Shown one piece after another: positions 33,809-43,159 of a DNA stretch of 64,000 nt. Location of the stretch: assembly GCA_021324685.1 (NCBI GenBank), contig JAJPIQ010000043.1, forward strand, positions 1-64,000, read 5' to 3'. Within the stretch, counting starts at the first letter, position 1. The number at the start of each line of letters is the position of its first letter. The notes beneath the pieces are model-generated. The model saw only the letters and a list, made by a program, of their open reading frames with translations. It made no database searches and was not told where the DNA came from. Origin of the DNA: Bacteroidota bacterium. Lineage in GTDB: Bacteria > Bacteroidota > Ignavibacteria > Palsa-1295. The translations under genes were made by a program, and so were the position numbers.

Positions 33809-36800
33809 TTAATGCTGCAGCATCACGCGTTGCGTGCATACGGTGCCGCCAGATGCGAGTCGCAGGAAATAGGTCCCTTCCGGAAGATCGCTCGTTTCCA
33901 TCGCGACCTCATAATTTCCCTGGTCCTGCACTTCATTCACGAGCGTGCGCACCTTTTGCCCTAACGCGTTATACAGTTCCAGCACGACCGGTGCCTGGAG
34001 CGGGACGGCATACTTCACCGTGGCAGCACTTGCACTCGGGTTCGGTTTCGCCGGTGCCAGCCAGAGAATGGTCGGCTTGGCGGGATTGCCGACGATCGTG
34101 GCACACGAATCTTTCAGGACCACCGTACCGCCGTTCATCCGCCCGGAGGGTGCCGGCAGTATGACGTTGAAGTTCGGTCCCACAATGGCCGTATCGTTTC
34201 CGCCGTTATAGATCACGTCCTCGCCACATGGATCGGGATCGATTAGGATATGGGCCTCCTCGACGTCCGTAACGGAAGCGGTGTTAAAGAGCAGGTAGAT
34301 CAGCGTATCGTTTGCCGGAGGATCCATGAGGGGTGTGCCGCTGCCCGTAATCGTATACGTGCGTGGATTCGGCGGAGGAACCGTTCCGGGTGCCGGGGTG
34401 ACGGTCCATCCGGCCGAAAGCGTATTGGCGGTCTGCGTTCCGGCAAACGTCAGCGCGGGACTTCCCGTGAGATGGAACGTGAATTGGAACTGCGAAAGGT
34501 GTTTTTGCGCGACCGGGATCGCATCCGTGGTCTTGAGGAATATCGGAACTTTAAACTGCTTCGACTCCGCAATTCCGGTCGCATTCATGCCCAAGTCCTG
34601 CTTGTAGATCCACACATCGGTCGACGTGGTATGCGCCGCGCGGGAGGAAGAAAAGAGATGCCCATACAGATCGAGCGTCGTGACGGTGGCCAGGGCCGAC
34701 GCCGTATCGTGGAGCACCGCCAGCGTTTCTGTGACGCTCGGCGCGCCGGGGTGCGCCGTATCGTCCAATGGAACGAAATTGACGATACTGTCGAGGCGGA
34801 CCTCATAGACGCCTCGATCGCGCGGCTGTGAATCGGTCACTGCGATCGTGAGTGCCGGGCACGGCGCCGTCGTCACTGAAATTTTCGGCGCATTGAGATC
34901 GTGCGTCAAAGGATAACACCATTCTTCGGGCGCATTGCACAGCGAGTTGTCTGCACCGTCGATCGCATTGAAGTAAAGACACGCGGCCGAATCGGGAACG
35001 AGCGAGTCGATCACCATCAGCGTGAACGTATCGAGTTTTTGATAGAGCGGATGGTCGTGGCCGGTCAACGTACCATGGATCCCGGCATTCTGCGGCTGGG
35101 AATTCCATGGGGAGGGTGAGGAAACGCCACCGTGCTTGAGTTCTACATTCGTATTCGAGAAGAACCAAATGGAATCGATCCCCTCGTCGTATGTGATGGT
35201 ATCGCTGGGGAAGTTGGTGAACAATGGGTTCCCGTTCCCGTCGTGGTAATCCGACACTTCGAAGGTCACCCATCCCGGTCCGGAGGCCAGGATGGTATCG
35301 CAGGGACGAAAGCTATCGACGCGCTGCGTCGTACAACTGTTGAGCAAAACACTTTTATTGCCGGCGCAATCGGTCGCCTGTGCCGTGAAGCAGGCCCGCG
35401 CAAACGTATCGAGGATCTGCACCGAGTAATCGAGCGACGCTGGACCGGGGCAACCCTGGAGCGGAAACACCTTCCAATCGGCGGAATCGATCTTTGTGGT
35501 TCCAAGAACCGCGGGGTTGACCACCGGTATGCAGTTCTGGACAAAGGTCATGTAGACCGTGTCCACGCCTCGGTCCCATGCCTGCGAATCGGTGACATGG
35601 ACATTCCAGCCTCCCGTAACGGAAACATCCGAAATTCGAGGCGATACAACGTCCGCGACGGTGCAATACTGGATCGTATCCCACGAGGTGTTGGGGGGCG
35701 AGGCTGCATCGGTCGCCTGGACAATAATGGTTCCATCCTGCATCGAGTCGTCCACGCAGACCGAGAACGAATCGACACCCATCCCCGGCGTGACGGGATG
35801 GAACAGCGTGAAGGTCATATTCGTAGCGCTGCCGCCCAGCACACTGATGGAACTAAGTCCTTTATCGTTCTGAAGGGCGGGCAGGGTGCTCTTTACCGTA
35901 TCCGTCACGACCCAATGGCTGCACTTGTTTCCGCAGGACGTATCGGTTGGAACGTTCCAATTCAAGCGTTGCGTCAGGTGGAACTTTGGCGGGAGCGTAT
36001 CGAAGGGAACCGGCGGAAGGCATTTTTCAAAGCAAACCGTTTTCGTGCTTACGTTCCCAGCGCAGTCCGTTGCGGTCAACGTGACGCAGGGCGTATGAAG
36101 CGTGTCTTTTTGAATGAGAAAAATGGGGCCAACGACTGGCGGGCATCCGGCGATCGGTATGGGAATGCCGTTGACGGTAATGGCACCAGGCGATGGCGAA
36201 ATGCTGTCCGTGATACTTCGAATGCCCTGGTCCGTCGAAAGATTATCGTAGATCGAGTCGATCTTATATTCTTTAGCATAGCCGCAGTTCGTCCTCGCGA
36301 CGACAATCGTGTCCGAAAATCGCGGCGCGATCAGGTCCTTTTGCAGGCAATCGACCACAACCGGGCAGGCGCACGGTGGATTTATGAAAATCGGCTGCCC
36401 TACCCCGTTTGCCGAAACGGAAACTGCGATATCGTAGGTGGAATCGGTCGAGCAATTGATGAGTCCATTGGGAAGGTCCTGCACGACCGTATCGATCCAC
36501 GTCGCATAGGACGCGCCATACGGCTGAACGGCAGAACCGGAAAGTTTATGCGTTTGCGAATAGCCACCGTTCGACGCGGGCAGCGGCGAAACGATTTGGA
36601 CCGGGCCGTTCGCAACGCCAGTATTGGAATTGGTGATCGATTCTGTTGCAGAGGCATTCGTCGCTTCGGAGTTCGCATTCGGATTCCACACGATCACATC
36701 GACCGGGAAGTGATCTAAATCGAACGTCGATTTGCCATCCGAATAAAATTTGCTCAACGGGTTCCACACCATGTGGTCGGGGTGAATCACCAGAGCATCG

Positions 36801-37786
36801 AGGTTCCCAAAACAAATCGGATTTCCGCAGGCCGGCGTGCCATAGCTTCCTCGTCCGAGCTCAACAACAGAGTCCGGGCCGCTACTGACGGAGGTTTGAG
36901 GCCACTGGATGAGCATCGCTTCGTCAGTAGAATGATTGAAGAACGGGAACGGAGCGCCCCAGGTATAGCCCGTCACGATCGTCGGCCAGTCCACAAATTC
37001 AAGCTTGGTCGGCTGCATCAAACCCATCGGGCCCGGCGCCAGAGAATCGTTATTGAAACCGATCCCAATATTCGATAAAATATTGTTATTGCCTGGGAAT
37101 AGCGACGATGACAGGGGATGCAGTGTCGCAATAAAATAGGGAGGAATCGGAGAATAATCCTGCCAGTCCTGCGTATATCCGGCGCGGGTCGTGATCGGTG
37201 CGTTGTCATTGGTCGTATCGTTGTTTCCCGATCCGGTCCCAGACATCTCTACGTCAAGTAAAAACTGGAGCTGGACGTTAAATGAACCATTCGCATGATC
37301 GACGGCATAAAAACGATAGACAATTTGTCCCGAATTCGAAAATGGAAAGAAAACAGGATACACATCCTGTACGATATCGATATTATTCGGCCCTTGCGGC
37401 TGCCAAATCGTTCGGACCGTATCCTGTATTTTAGATATCTTGGCATTTTGCAAATAACCAGTAGGGTTTGCCGGGACCGCACCGGTCGTTGGTAACAGAG
37501 CAATATTCGTATTATTCGTATAATACTTCCCATTAATAGAGACCGTCACATAAGAATGCTCTTGGTAGGAAAGCCAATTTTTGGGTGAACTTGGCTGCGC
37601 GAGATAAATTCCAATGAGCCCAGCTCCGTCCTTCGATACGTCTGCCATCACTGCGCTATTGCCAGTCGTCAGGAATTGCCCTCTCACCGGAATGCTAAGG
37701 CCTAAAATTAAAAAGCAGAAAACCGGAACGAGATACCGGTTCCTAAACGCCGTTCGGCAAAGAATCGAAGAGAACGTTAAAAGCAT
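33809..37786 (-). CDS. Very large T9SS-exported surface protein (1325 aa)
   Basis: 1325 residues with a signal peptide (LVPVFCFLILGLSIPVRGQ) and a C-terminal T9SS type A sorting domain (LYNALGQKVRTLVNEVQDQGNYEVAMETSDLPEGTYFLRL). The body has repeated beta-rich modules with conserved pairs such as TATDCAGNVSTKTVC and QATDCAGNKSVLLNSC, in the style of HYR/Ig-like adhesion repeats, and many cysteines. The first quarter has a lower GC content than the rest. No enzyme motif is visible. A surface adhesin or structural protein is the cautious interpretation. It is convergent with the LysE-type gene, with only 38 bp between stops. Confidence 0.8.
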   Translation of the reverse strand: MLLTFSSILCRTAFRNRYLVPVFCFLILGLSIPVRGQFLTTGNSAVMADVSKDGAGLIGIYLAQPSSPKNWLSYQEHSYVTVSINGKYYTNNTNIALLPTTGAVPANPTGYLQNAKISKIQDTVRTIWQPQGPNNIDIVQDVYPVFFPFSNSGQIVYRFYAVDHANGSFNVQLQFLLDVEMSGTGSGNNDTTNDNAPITTRAGYTQDWQDYSPIPPYFIATLHPLSSSLFPGNNNILSNIGIGFNNDSLAPGPMGLMQPTKLEFVDWPTIVTGYTWGAPFPFFNHSTDEAMLIQWPQTSVSSGPDSVVELGRGSYGTPACGNPICFGNLDALVIHPDHMVWNPLSKFYSDGKSTFDLDHFPVDVIVWNPNANSEATNASATESITNSNTGVANGPVQIVSPLPASNGGYSQTHKLSGSAVQPYGASYATWIDTVVQDLPNGLINCSTDSTYDIAVSVSANGVGQPIFINPPCACPVVVDCLQKDLIAPRFSDTIVVARTNCGYAKEYKIDSIYDNLSTDQGIRSITDSISPSPGAITVNGIPIPIAGCPPVVGPIFLIQKDTLHTPCVTLTATDCAGNVSTKTVCFEKCLPPVPFDTLPPKFHLTQRLNWNVPTDTSCGNKCSHWVVTDTVKSTLPALQNDKGLSSISVLGGSATNMTFTLFHPVTPGMGVDSFSVCVDDSMQDGTIIVQATDAASPPNTSWDTIQYCTVADVVSPRISDVSVTGGWNVHVTDSQAWDRGVDTVYMTFVQNCIPVVNPAVLGTTKIDSADWKVFPLQGCPGPASLDYSVQILDTFARACFTAQATDCAGNKSVLLNSCTTQRVDSFRPCDTILASGPGWVTFEVSDYHDGNGNPLFTNFPSDTITYDEGIDSIWFFSNTNVELKHGGVSSPSPWNSQPQNAGIHGTLTGHDHPLYQKLDTFTLMVIDSLVPDSAACLYFNAIDGADNSLCNAPEEWCYPLTHDLNAPKISVTTAPCPALTIAVTDSQPRDRGVYEVRLDSIVNFVPLDDTAHPGAPSVTETLAVLHDTASALATVTTLDLYGHLFSSSRAAHTTSTDVWIYKQDLGMNATGIAESKQFKVPIFLKTTDAIPVAQKHLSQFQFTFHLTGSPALTFAGTQTANTLSAGWTVTPAPGTVPPPNPRTYTITGSGTPLMDPPANDTLIYLLFNTASVTDVEEAHILIDPDPCGEDVIYNGGNDTAIVGPNFNVILPAPSGRMNGGTVVLKDSCATIVGNPAKPTILWLAPAKPNPSASAATVKYAVPLQAPVVLELYNALGQKVRTLVNEVQDQGNYEVAMETSDLPEGTYFLRLASGGTVCTQRVMLQH

Positions 37787-37972
37787 CAGGATAAAAAAAG
37801 CAGCGCTGGGCGCAAGCGCGCCATTAGCGTAAAAACGTGAAAAATCGCACTAAATCCATGAAAGCGAAGACCAACGCCATCAACGCCGGTTCATCCATAA
37901 TGGTGTCGAAAAAAAGAGCCGCTTAGCGATGAAAAGCCTTGAAAAAAGCCTCGCAAAATCCAAGTTTGAACG

Positions 37973-38806
37973 CTAATCGAGCTTGAATTTCAGTTCTACC
38001 GAGCCATACAGGGACCCGATCTTCCATGCGGAGCCGCCGGTATTGCCGCTCGTCGTGATCGGAAAATCGTACGTCAGAAGCGGTGCGAAGACCGACCGCT
38101 CCGAGACCTGGATATTATACCCCGCAGAAAGCAAGACCCCAAGGCGAAGTCCTGTAAAGCCGGTACTCGTTTGGGGGACGTCCTCCGAAAGGGTTCCGTT
38201 GGTAAACGTGAGATTATCGACCGTCGTCCCGTTGGATAAGGTGGCGGAAGTCGTTATTAACTGCCGGCTTTGCGTAAGACTGCTCGCAAGCAAGAACCCG
38301 ACATCGATTCCCGCCTGTAAAAAAGGACCCATCCGAAAAAATTGGTATTGTGCGTAGGGGGCAAGATTCAGGTACGTTGCTTTTACTTTCCCATTGCGCG
38401 TCACATACATCGGGAACGTATCGGTCTGAGATTGGTCGGGCGGTAATACCACCACATTCTCATAGACGGTCGCACTCGTACTCAGATTCTTGAAATCGAT
38501 CCCACCCTTCAGGCCGATGGCCCATTCGTAATCGAGTGGAAGCTCGAAGAAGATCGATCCCAGCAATCCGGTCCCCGTGCCGCCGGTGAAGTTGGCGCCA
38601 CAATTGCAGTCGATCTGTCCCTGCTCGGTGTGATTCCCAAATCCGACTTCGACGCCGGCCATGGGCGGCGGAGCGCCGGGGCCGAACAGGTCGCCACGGC
38701 TAAGGATCTGCGCATTCGCGGTTCCCGAAAGAACGAGCGTTATGGCTACGGCAAACGAACAGGCAAGCCCGCGCGACCAGCGATTTCTACGTTCATGCTT
38801 CATCAT
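37973..38806 (-). CDS. Outer-membrane beta-barrel protein
   Basis: 277 residues with a signal peptide (CSFAVAITLVLSGTANAQ). The remainder has alternating hydrophobic/polar strands, for example LLGSIFFELPLDYEWAIGLKGG, LAPYAQYQFFRMGPFLQAGIDVGFLL and LRLGVLLSAGYNIQV, ending with GSVELKFKLD. This is the layout of PorT/OmpW-like eight-strand barrels found with OmpA proteins. It starts 9 bp after the stop of the OmpA/PD40 gene, so the two form an operon and may form a complex. A Cys pair (CNCG) follows the first strand. The function is unknown. Confidence 0.75.
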   Translation of the reverse strand: MMKHERRNRWSRGLACSFAVAITLVLSGTANAQILSRGDLFGPGAPPPMAGVEVGFGNHTEQGQIDCNCGANFTGGTGTGLLGSIFFELPLDYEWAIGLKGGIDFKNLSTSATVYENVVVLPPDQSQTDTFPMYVTRNGKVKATYLNLAPYAQYQFFRMGPFLQAGIDVGFLLASSLTQSRQLITTSATLSNGTTVDNLTFTNGTLSEDVPQTSTGFTGLRLGVLLSAGYNIQVSERSVFAPLLTYDFPITTSGNTGGSAWKIGSLYGSVELKFKLD

Positions 38807-38815
38807 ATCCTTGCG

Positions 38816-40690
38816 TTAGTCCTTTCTTCCCACAATTTGCACTTCGACGCGGCGGTTCTTGGCAAGATTGTTCGGATCGAGCGGCTGCGATTTGCCGAAT
38901 CCCTGCACGAGTGCAATCTGCTCTTTGGGTACCCCCTGACTCAGCAAGTAATCGGCGACCGCCTTCGCGCGGTTCTGTGAAAGTTCCATGTTGTGCGCCT
39001 CGGATCCCGTGGAGTCGGTATGCCCGTTAATTTCGAAGCGCACTTCGGGATTTTCCTTTACCTGGCGAATGAAGTCCGGGAACTTCGCCCGTTCTTCCGG
39101 CGTGATGTCATATTTATCGACATCGAAAAAGACCATAAATCCTTTCACCGCTTCCGGCGTAAGCCGAATTTCTTTCTCGATCGAGATCAATTTTTCGCGT
39201 GCGGCAGGAACGTCGATCTTGTCCTCATACGGCTGGTAATCGGGGACCGTCGTCGAAATACGATAAGAAATAAGCGGATTGACATTGAACGAATAGGCGC
39301 CCGTCTGCGGGTCGGTTTGGACGGTCACCGGTGCGGCGCCGCCGGCAAGTTGTTCCAGCGTTACGGTAGCTTTCAGCGGCTGTTTATTATAGGAATTGAT
39401 CACATGCCCATAGATGCGCGCGTGTGAAGGCGTCAGCGAAATATCCTGCGTAAGGACGGGCTGCGCATCGCTGCCCGGCGCCTGGATTTCGAGCGCATTC
39501 GAAACGTAGTTCTGCGCGCCGACGGTGATATGCACTAAGCTTCCGGCGAGTACCTTTACGCTATATTCTTTTCCCGACGATTCATTCGGGATCGATTCTC
39601 CGCCGTTTGAAAAGGCGATCGCGATCTCCGGCGTGCTCGTGATCGGCTGGCTCGTTTCTGCATCCAGGATTCGACCCGTCAGAGTAACGTATTTCGGTTT
39701 TGGCGGAGCCGGCTGCACGTATTCCCGATACAGATCGAAGGACCCCTCTCCACCGGGCCGATCGCTGGAAAAATAGACGGCATCTTCACTGGGCGGTACG
39801 TAAAAGAACAGCTCGTCGTACTTCGAATTGACTGCCGCGCCTAAGTTTTTCGGTTCCGTCCATTCGTTTTCGCCGGTCCGCCGCGTAACGTAAATGTCGT
39901 ACCCTCCCTGCGCGCCGGGTCCGCGGTTCGACGCAAAATAGAGCGTTTGATTGTCTCGTGCGATGTAGGGCGACATTTCATCGCCACCGGTATTGAAACT
40001 TACATTCACGGGATCGCTCCACGTCCCTTCAGCGGTCCTGGTACACATATAGATATCGATGCCGCCATGGCCGCCCTTGCGGTCGCTCGCAAAAAAGAGG
40101 AGCTGCCCGTCCTGGCTAATGCACGGCTGCCCCTCCCACCATTCGGTATTGATCGGTTTGCCGAGCGGGACCAGATGGCTCAGCGTACCATCGATCAGTT
40201 CCCCCTGATAGATATCGCACGATTGCAGGATCGCATCCGGCCGGTTACAGACACCGACCACCGCCGTTACGCCATCGCCCGCGACCGACAAGGAACTGAT
40301 ATTTTCTTTTGCGGGAAGTTCAGCAAAGACCTGCGGCTCGCTCCAGTGGGATGCATGATCGCTCGCACTCTCGGCCGGCAAGCGCTTCGAAACGTACAGT
40401 ACCTGCTTGCCGGAACGGGAACTCGTAAAATAGATCGAACCGTCCGCAGGCGAGATAAAAGCCGTCGCATCGTCACCTTTGGAATTGATCGTTTTCAACT
40501 CTTCGGTGCGAAGATCGTCTTTCGCGGCGGTCAGGACCTTGCTCGTGCTGGTATCCGATGCGGATTGCGCATACAACGGTGCCCAGGCAGCCACCGCTGC
40601 GAGCAGGAACGCAATGAATTTAAAAATCCGAAAGGGGCGGACAGACAGCACTTTAGAAGCGCGGCGTCCTAAGAACAGCTTAACTGACAT
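38816..40690 (-). CDS. OmpA-family protein with PD40 propeller and CarboxypepD_reg domains
   Basis: 624 residues. The signal peptide (FKFIAFLLAAVAAWAPLYAQ) is followed by a PD40 propeller (about 60-310; ISQDGQLLFFASDRKGGHGGIDIYM, YIARDNQTLYFASNRGPGAQGGYDIYV). Next is a carboxypeptidase-regulatory-like domain (about 325-480), then a C-terminal OmpA domain (about 510-622) with FEINGHTDSTGSEAHNMELSQNRAKAV and closing NRRVEVQIV. This domain order is that of PorE/PorK-associated OmpA proteins and other T9SS-linked proteins in Bacteroidota, so it may anchor the secretion apparatus to peptidoglycan; that link is inference. A barrel gene follows in the same transcript. Confidence 0.85.
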   Translation of the reverse strand: MSVKLFLGRRASKVLSVRPFRIFKFIAFLLAAVAAWAPLYAQSASDTSTSKVLTAAKDDLRTEELKTINSKGDDATAFISPADGSIYFTSSRSGKQVLYVSKRLPAESASDHASHWSEPQVFAELPAKENISSLSVAGDGVTAVVGVCNRPDAILQSCDIYQGELIDGTLSHLVPLGKPINTEWWEGQPCISQDGQLLFFASDRKGGHGGIDIYMCTRTAEGTWSDPVNVSFNTGGDEMSPYIARDNQTLYFASNRGPGAQGGYDIYVTRRTGENEWTEPKNLGAAVNSKYDELFFYVPPSEDAVYFSSDRPGGEGSFDLYREYVQPAPPKPKYVTLTGRILDAETSQPITSTPEIAIAFSNGGESIPNESSGKEYSVKVLAGSLVHITVGAQNYVSNALEIQAPGSDAQPVLTQDISLTPSHARIYGHVINSYNKQPLKATVTLEQLAGGAAPVTVQTDPQTGAYSFNVNPLISYRISTTVPDYQPYEDKIDVPAAREKLISIEKEIRLTPEAVKGFMVFFDVDKYDITPEERAKFPDFIRQVKENPEVRFEINGHTDSTGSEAHNMELSQNRAKAVADYLLSQGVPKEQIALVQGFGKSQPLDPNNLAKNRRVEVQIVGRKD

Positions 40691-40798
40691 CGATAGCGAT
40701 CGCGGTAGTCCATGAAGAACAACACTCAGCGCCAGGCGGGGCGAAGCACATCATGGATGATGACTGGAGCTGAATGCAGCACTCTGATACACTTCGAA

Positions 40799-40815
40799 CA
40801 TTCCGGCGCGGAATG
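40799..40815 (-). promoter_or_regulatory. Inverted repeat in the leader of the OmpA/PD40 gene
   Basis: CATTCC and GGAATG pair around a 5-nt GC loop, about 110 bp before the ATG. A TATACT (minus strand, 40830-40835) lies just upstream, so the hairpin would sit near the 5' end of the message. Role unknown. Confidence 0.35.
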
Positions 40816-40861
40816 CTCAAAACATGCGCAGTATAACAACGAGCGAATAAAAGCGTTTCGA

Positions 40862-41506
40862 TTATCCTCCGGACGTCCGCTTCCGTTTTATGACCTTTCC
40901 CGGCTGAGAAGGCTTTCCGCGGGAGACAAATTCATTGCCTTCGATAAAAAATCGCCATGGATATTCCTGCGCCACATTGATCCCAATACGCGTGGTCACG
41001 GCGATCTGTGAAATGGGAACCGACTTCCCCATTGTGATAAAAAGCGTGTCGCTCTCGATAAGATCGATCGCATTCTGCTCCCGCGTCAGGCCGAACGCCT
41101 GACACACACGGCCCGGCCCACTCGTAAGTTCACGGTCTGTTCTCGCTTTTGGGCGCAGCCTCCGCATGGTCTCGATGCCCTTGACGGGCTCCACGGCGCG
41201 GACGAGCACGGCTTCGGCAGCACCTTCAACATTCGTTGAAATATTGAAGCAATAGTGCATTCCGTAGGTAAAATAAACGTAGGAAAAGCCCCCTTCGCGA
41301 AACAGGATCGCATTGCGCGGCGTCTTGCCGCGAAACGCATGGCACGCCGCGTCGCCAACGCCATAGGCTTCCGTCTCGACGATTTTTCCGATCCGTTCAT
41401 CACCGTCCACCACATAGTGCAGGTACGAACCGAGAATTTTTTTTGCTACTACGGGACTCGGCTGAAGAAAAAAGGACCGAGGATAACGCTTTCCGGAAAC
41501 ACTCAC
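40862..41506 (-). CDS. mpg: 3-methyladenine DNA glycosylase (AAG/MPG type)
   Basis: About 214 residues. The family motifs are GKIVETEAYGVGDAACHAFRGKTPRNAILF (substrate pocket with the catalytic Glu in ETEAY), YFTYGMHYCFNI, AVLVRAVEP and LTSGPGRVCQAFGL. It excises alkylated purines in base-excision repair. The track start is a TTG inside the upstream gene. I prefer GTG at 41506 (VSVSGKRYPRSF), which has GGAG 8 bp upstream and lies 1 bp after the upstream stop. The C-terminal tail KPSQPGKVIKRKRTSGG is basic. The downstream region holds the leader of the next gene. Confidence 0.92.
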   Translation of the reverse strand: MSVSGKRYPRSFFLQPSPVVAKKILGSYLHYVVDGDERIGKIVETEAYGVGDAACHAFRGKTPRNAILFREGGFSYVYFTYGMHYCFNISTNVEGAAEAVLVRAVEPVKGIETMRRLRPKARTDRELTSGPGRVCQAFGLTREQNAIDLIESDTLFITMGKSVPISQIAVTTRIGINVAQEYPWRFFIEGNEFVSRGKPSQPGKVIKRKRTSGG

Positions 41507-41507
41507 G

Positions 41508-42251
41508 TCAATTTCTCCAGGCCTTGACAAAACGGTTTTTCTTCGGGTCCCAGATGAGGCCGTACCAATAATCGCGGCTGTGAAAGACGCTGTACATGAC
41601 GCGCGGCTCCCGAAAAAGTTCTGCCGCTTCGTTCGAATGTGGTGGGATGTCGGCCGGGATGACTCGCTTCATCATATCCGAAAAATCGTTCGAATCGACC
41701 ACCTCGAAATTCTCATTTGCGAAGAACACGGTGACGATCATACGAAGGCGCTTCAGCTTCACACTATCCGTCAAATGGTCCATGGTGTCGAAATAGCCCC
41801 CGGCAAGCCACGAATCCTCGAACAATGTTTTCTTTCCGCTTTTGATCGTAAACGTGAGCCGTGTGTCGTCCACGCGTTTGGGAACATATCCTGAAAGCCG
41901 CAGGACTTCCGGTTTGCCATCGTTCGTCAAGTCGATTTCACGCTGAGTGGCAAGCTGGTGAGTCCGCTCGAACCGGCGCTCTTCTTCCAGGCGCAAAACA
42001 CGTTCGAGTGAATCGGCTTTGAGCAACGAGTCCATATACTGTTCGGCAACATGCAGGGAATCCACCGCGGCAGACGGGCCGGCGGAAACATGAGTCTGCT
42101 GCGCGCGCACCGTAAGGGGAAAATATATACTCGGAAGTATGAAATACGAAAGAAGAACGATGAACGTGGTTCGGACCAAAATTTTAGGAGTAAATCGAGA
42201 ATTTAATTTCACATCAGCAAAATCAGCGTAATCGAGGTTTAGCTTTTCCAT
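41508..42251 (-). CDS. Exported protein of unknown family
   Basis: 247 residues with an N-terminal hydrophobic segment after a 28-residue basic lead (TTFIVLLSYFILPSIYFPLTVRAQ), consistent with a signal peptide. The mature part is acidic and basic in alternation. It ends SRDYWYGLIWDPKKNRFVKAWRN, which resembles the end of the upstream gene's product (DRGSKGIAWLPSKKGFVIVWKS). The two are probably distant paralogs. It overlaps the upstream gene by 13 bp and is followed 1 bp later by the glycosylase. I do not recognise the family. Confidence 0.65.
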   Translation of the reverse strand: MEKLNLDYADFADVKLNSRFTPKILVRTTFIVLLSYFILPSIYFPLTVRAQQTHVSAGPSAAVDSLHVAEQYMDSLLKADSLERVLRLEEERRFERTHQLATQREIDLTNDGKPEVLRLSGYVPKRVDDTRLTFTIKSGKKTLFEDSWLAGGYFDTMDHLTDSVKLKRLRMIVTVFFANENFEVVDSNDFSDMMKRVIPADIPPHSNEAAELFREPRVMYSVFHSRDYWYGLIWDPKKNRFVKAWRN

Positions 42252-43129
42252 ACAATGACAAAACCTTTTTTCGATGGAAGCCAGGCGATGCCTTTCGAGC
42301 CGCGATCGCCGACATAATAATTGAACATCAATTCGCCGGAGCGCATCAGTTCCACCATTGCTGAAGATTTAGGCTGTACGTCCTGCCAATGGGACCAGTC
42401 CTGATAGGCCAGCGAGTCCGTATGCACAAACGCGCTGGGAAGGAAAAACCGATTGAGCTCCGTCCGGACGATCTCGTGACGCTCATCGTCCGTCAGTTCC
42501 GGGCGGCTTTTGAAGTAGACCGAAAGCGGCCACGCATCGCGATAGCGGATCGTGTCACGACGGGTGATTTCGAAGATTAGCGAGTCCCGGTAAATATCGG
42601 GACCCGTACGGATCAGACGCAGGCGGTCGGGATCGTTTTGGTTCTGCATATCGGCTGTACGCTGGCGCTCGAAGTGCCGTGCGGTGTCCGCCGCCTGCCA
42701 GGCGTCGATGTCATCGCCTTCGCCTTCTTCATCGACGCCATTCGGGCCGACCCAATAGAGCGTGTAATCTCCAATGCCGATCGTCGGCGGATATCGATAG
42801 ACGATCTTTTCCGCCCGCGTCCCGATCGCAATGAAATAGCCTTTTCCATTATCGTTACGGAAGAGATCGATGGGGTCGATCTGCGTCGGGAAATAATTTC
42901 GGATAGAATCGTAGAGATGCGCTTCGTTCGTTTCGGGATAGTGGTGTTTCGCTTCATAAAAATTATGAAGCCCCTGCTGGATTTGCGCCATGACGTCCCG
43001 CGCCGTGAGCACCGACTCCCGGCTTTTGGCGGAAACGTCGATCTCGCGAAAGCCGACATCCCGGCAGCCGATGGCACAGACAGAAAAAAGGAAAAGAGCG
43101 GCCGCGGGCCACAGAAAACGGAATCGCAT
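42239..43129 (-). CDS. Lipoprotein with pseudopilin-like motif, unknown function
   Basis: 296 residues. The lipobox lies in LFLFSVCAIGCRD, with mature Cys22. Residues about 40-135 (MAQIQQGLHNFYEAKHHYPETNEAHLYDSIRNYFP ... VGPNGVDEEGEGDDIDAW) recall the T2SS/T4P pseudopilin GspG pattern, including the acidic calcium-site-like EEGEGDD. The processed-pilin leader is absent and a lipobox is present instead. The C-terminal half is unique to this pair of genes. It overlaps the next gene by 13 bp. Resemblance to GspG is by eye only. Confidence 0.6.
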   Translation of the reverse strand: MRFRFLWPAAALFLFSVCAIGCRDVGFREIDVSAKSRESVLTARDVMAQIQQGLHNFYEAKHHYPETNEAHLYDSIRNYFPTQIDPIDLFRNDNGKGYFIAIGTRAEKIVYRYPPTIGIGDYTLYWVGPNGVDEEGEGDDIDAWQAADTARHFERQRTADMQNQNDPDRLRLIRTGPDIYRDSLIFEITRRDTIRYRDAWPLSVYFKSRPELTDDERHEIVRTELNRFFLPSAFVHTDSLAYQDWSHWQDVQPKSSAMVELMRSGELMFNYYVGDRGSKGIAWLPSKKGFVIVWKS

Positions 43130-43159
43130 TACGGGTTCAAACGCTTTTGATGCAGCGAA

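Noticed and set aside
37787-37972. T-run (TTTTTTT, minus strand) after the 37973 barrel gene as a terminator
   Set aside because: The hairpin before it is only about 4 bp, so termination there is unproven.
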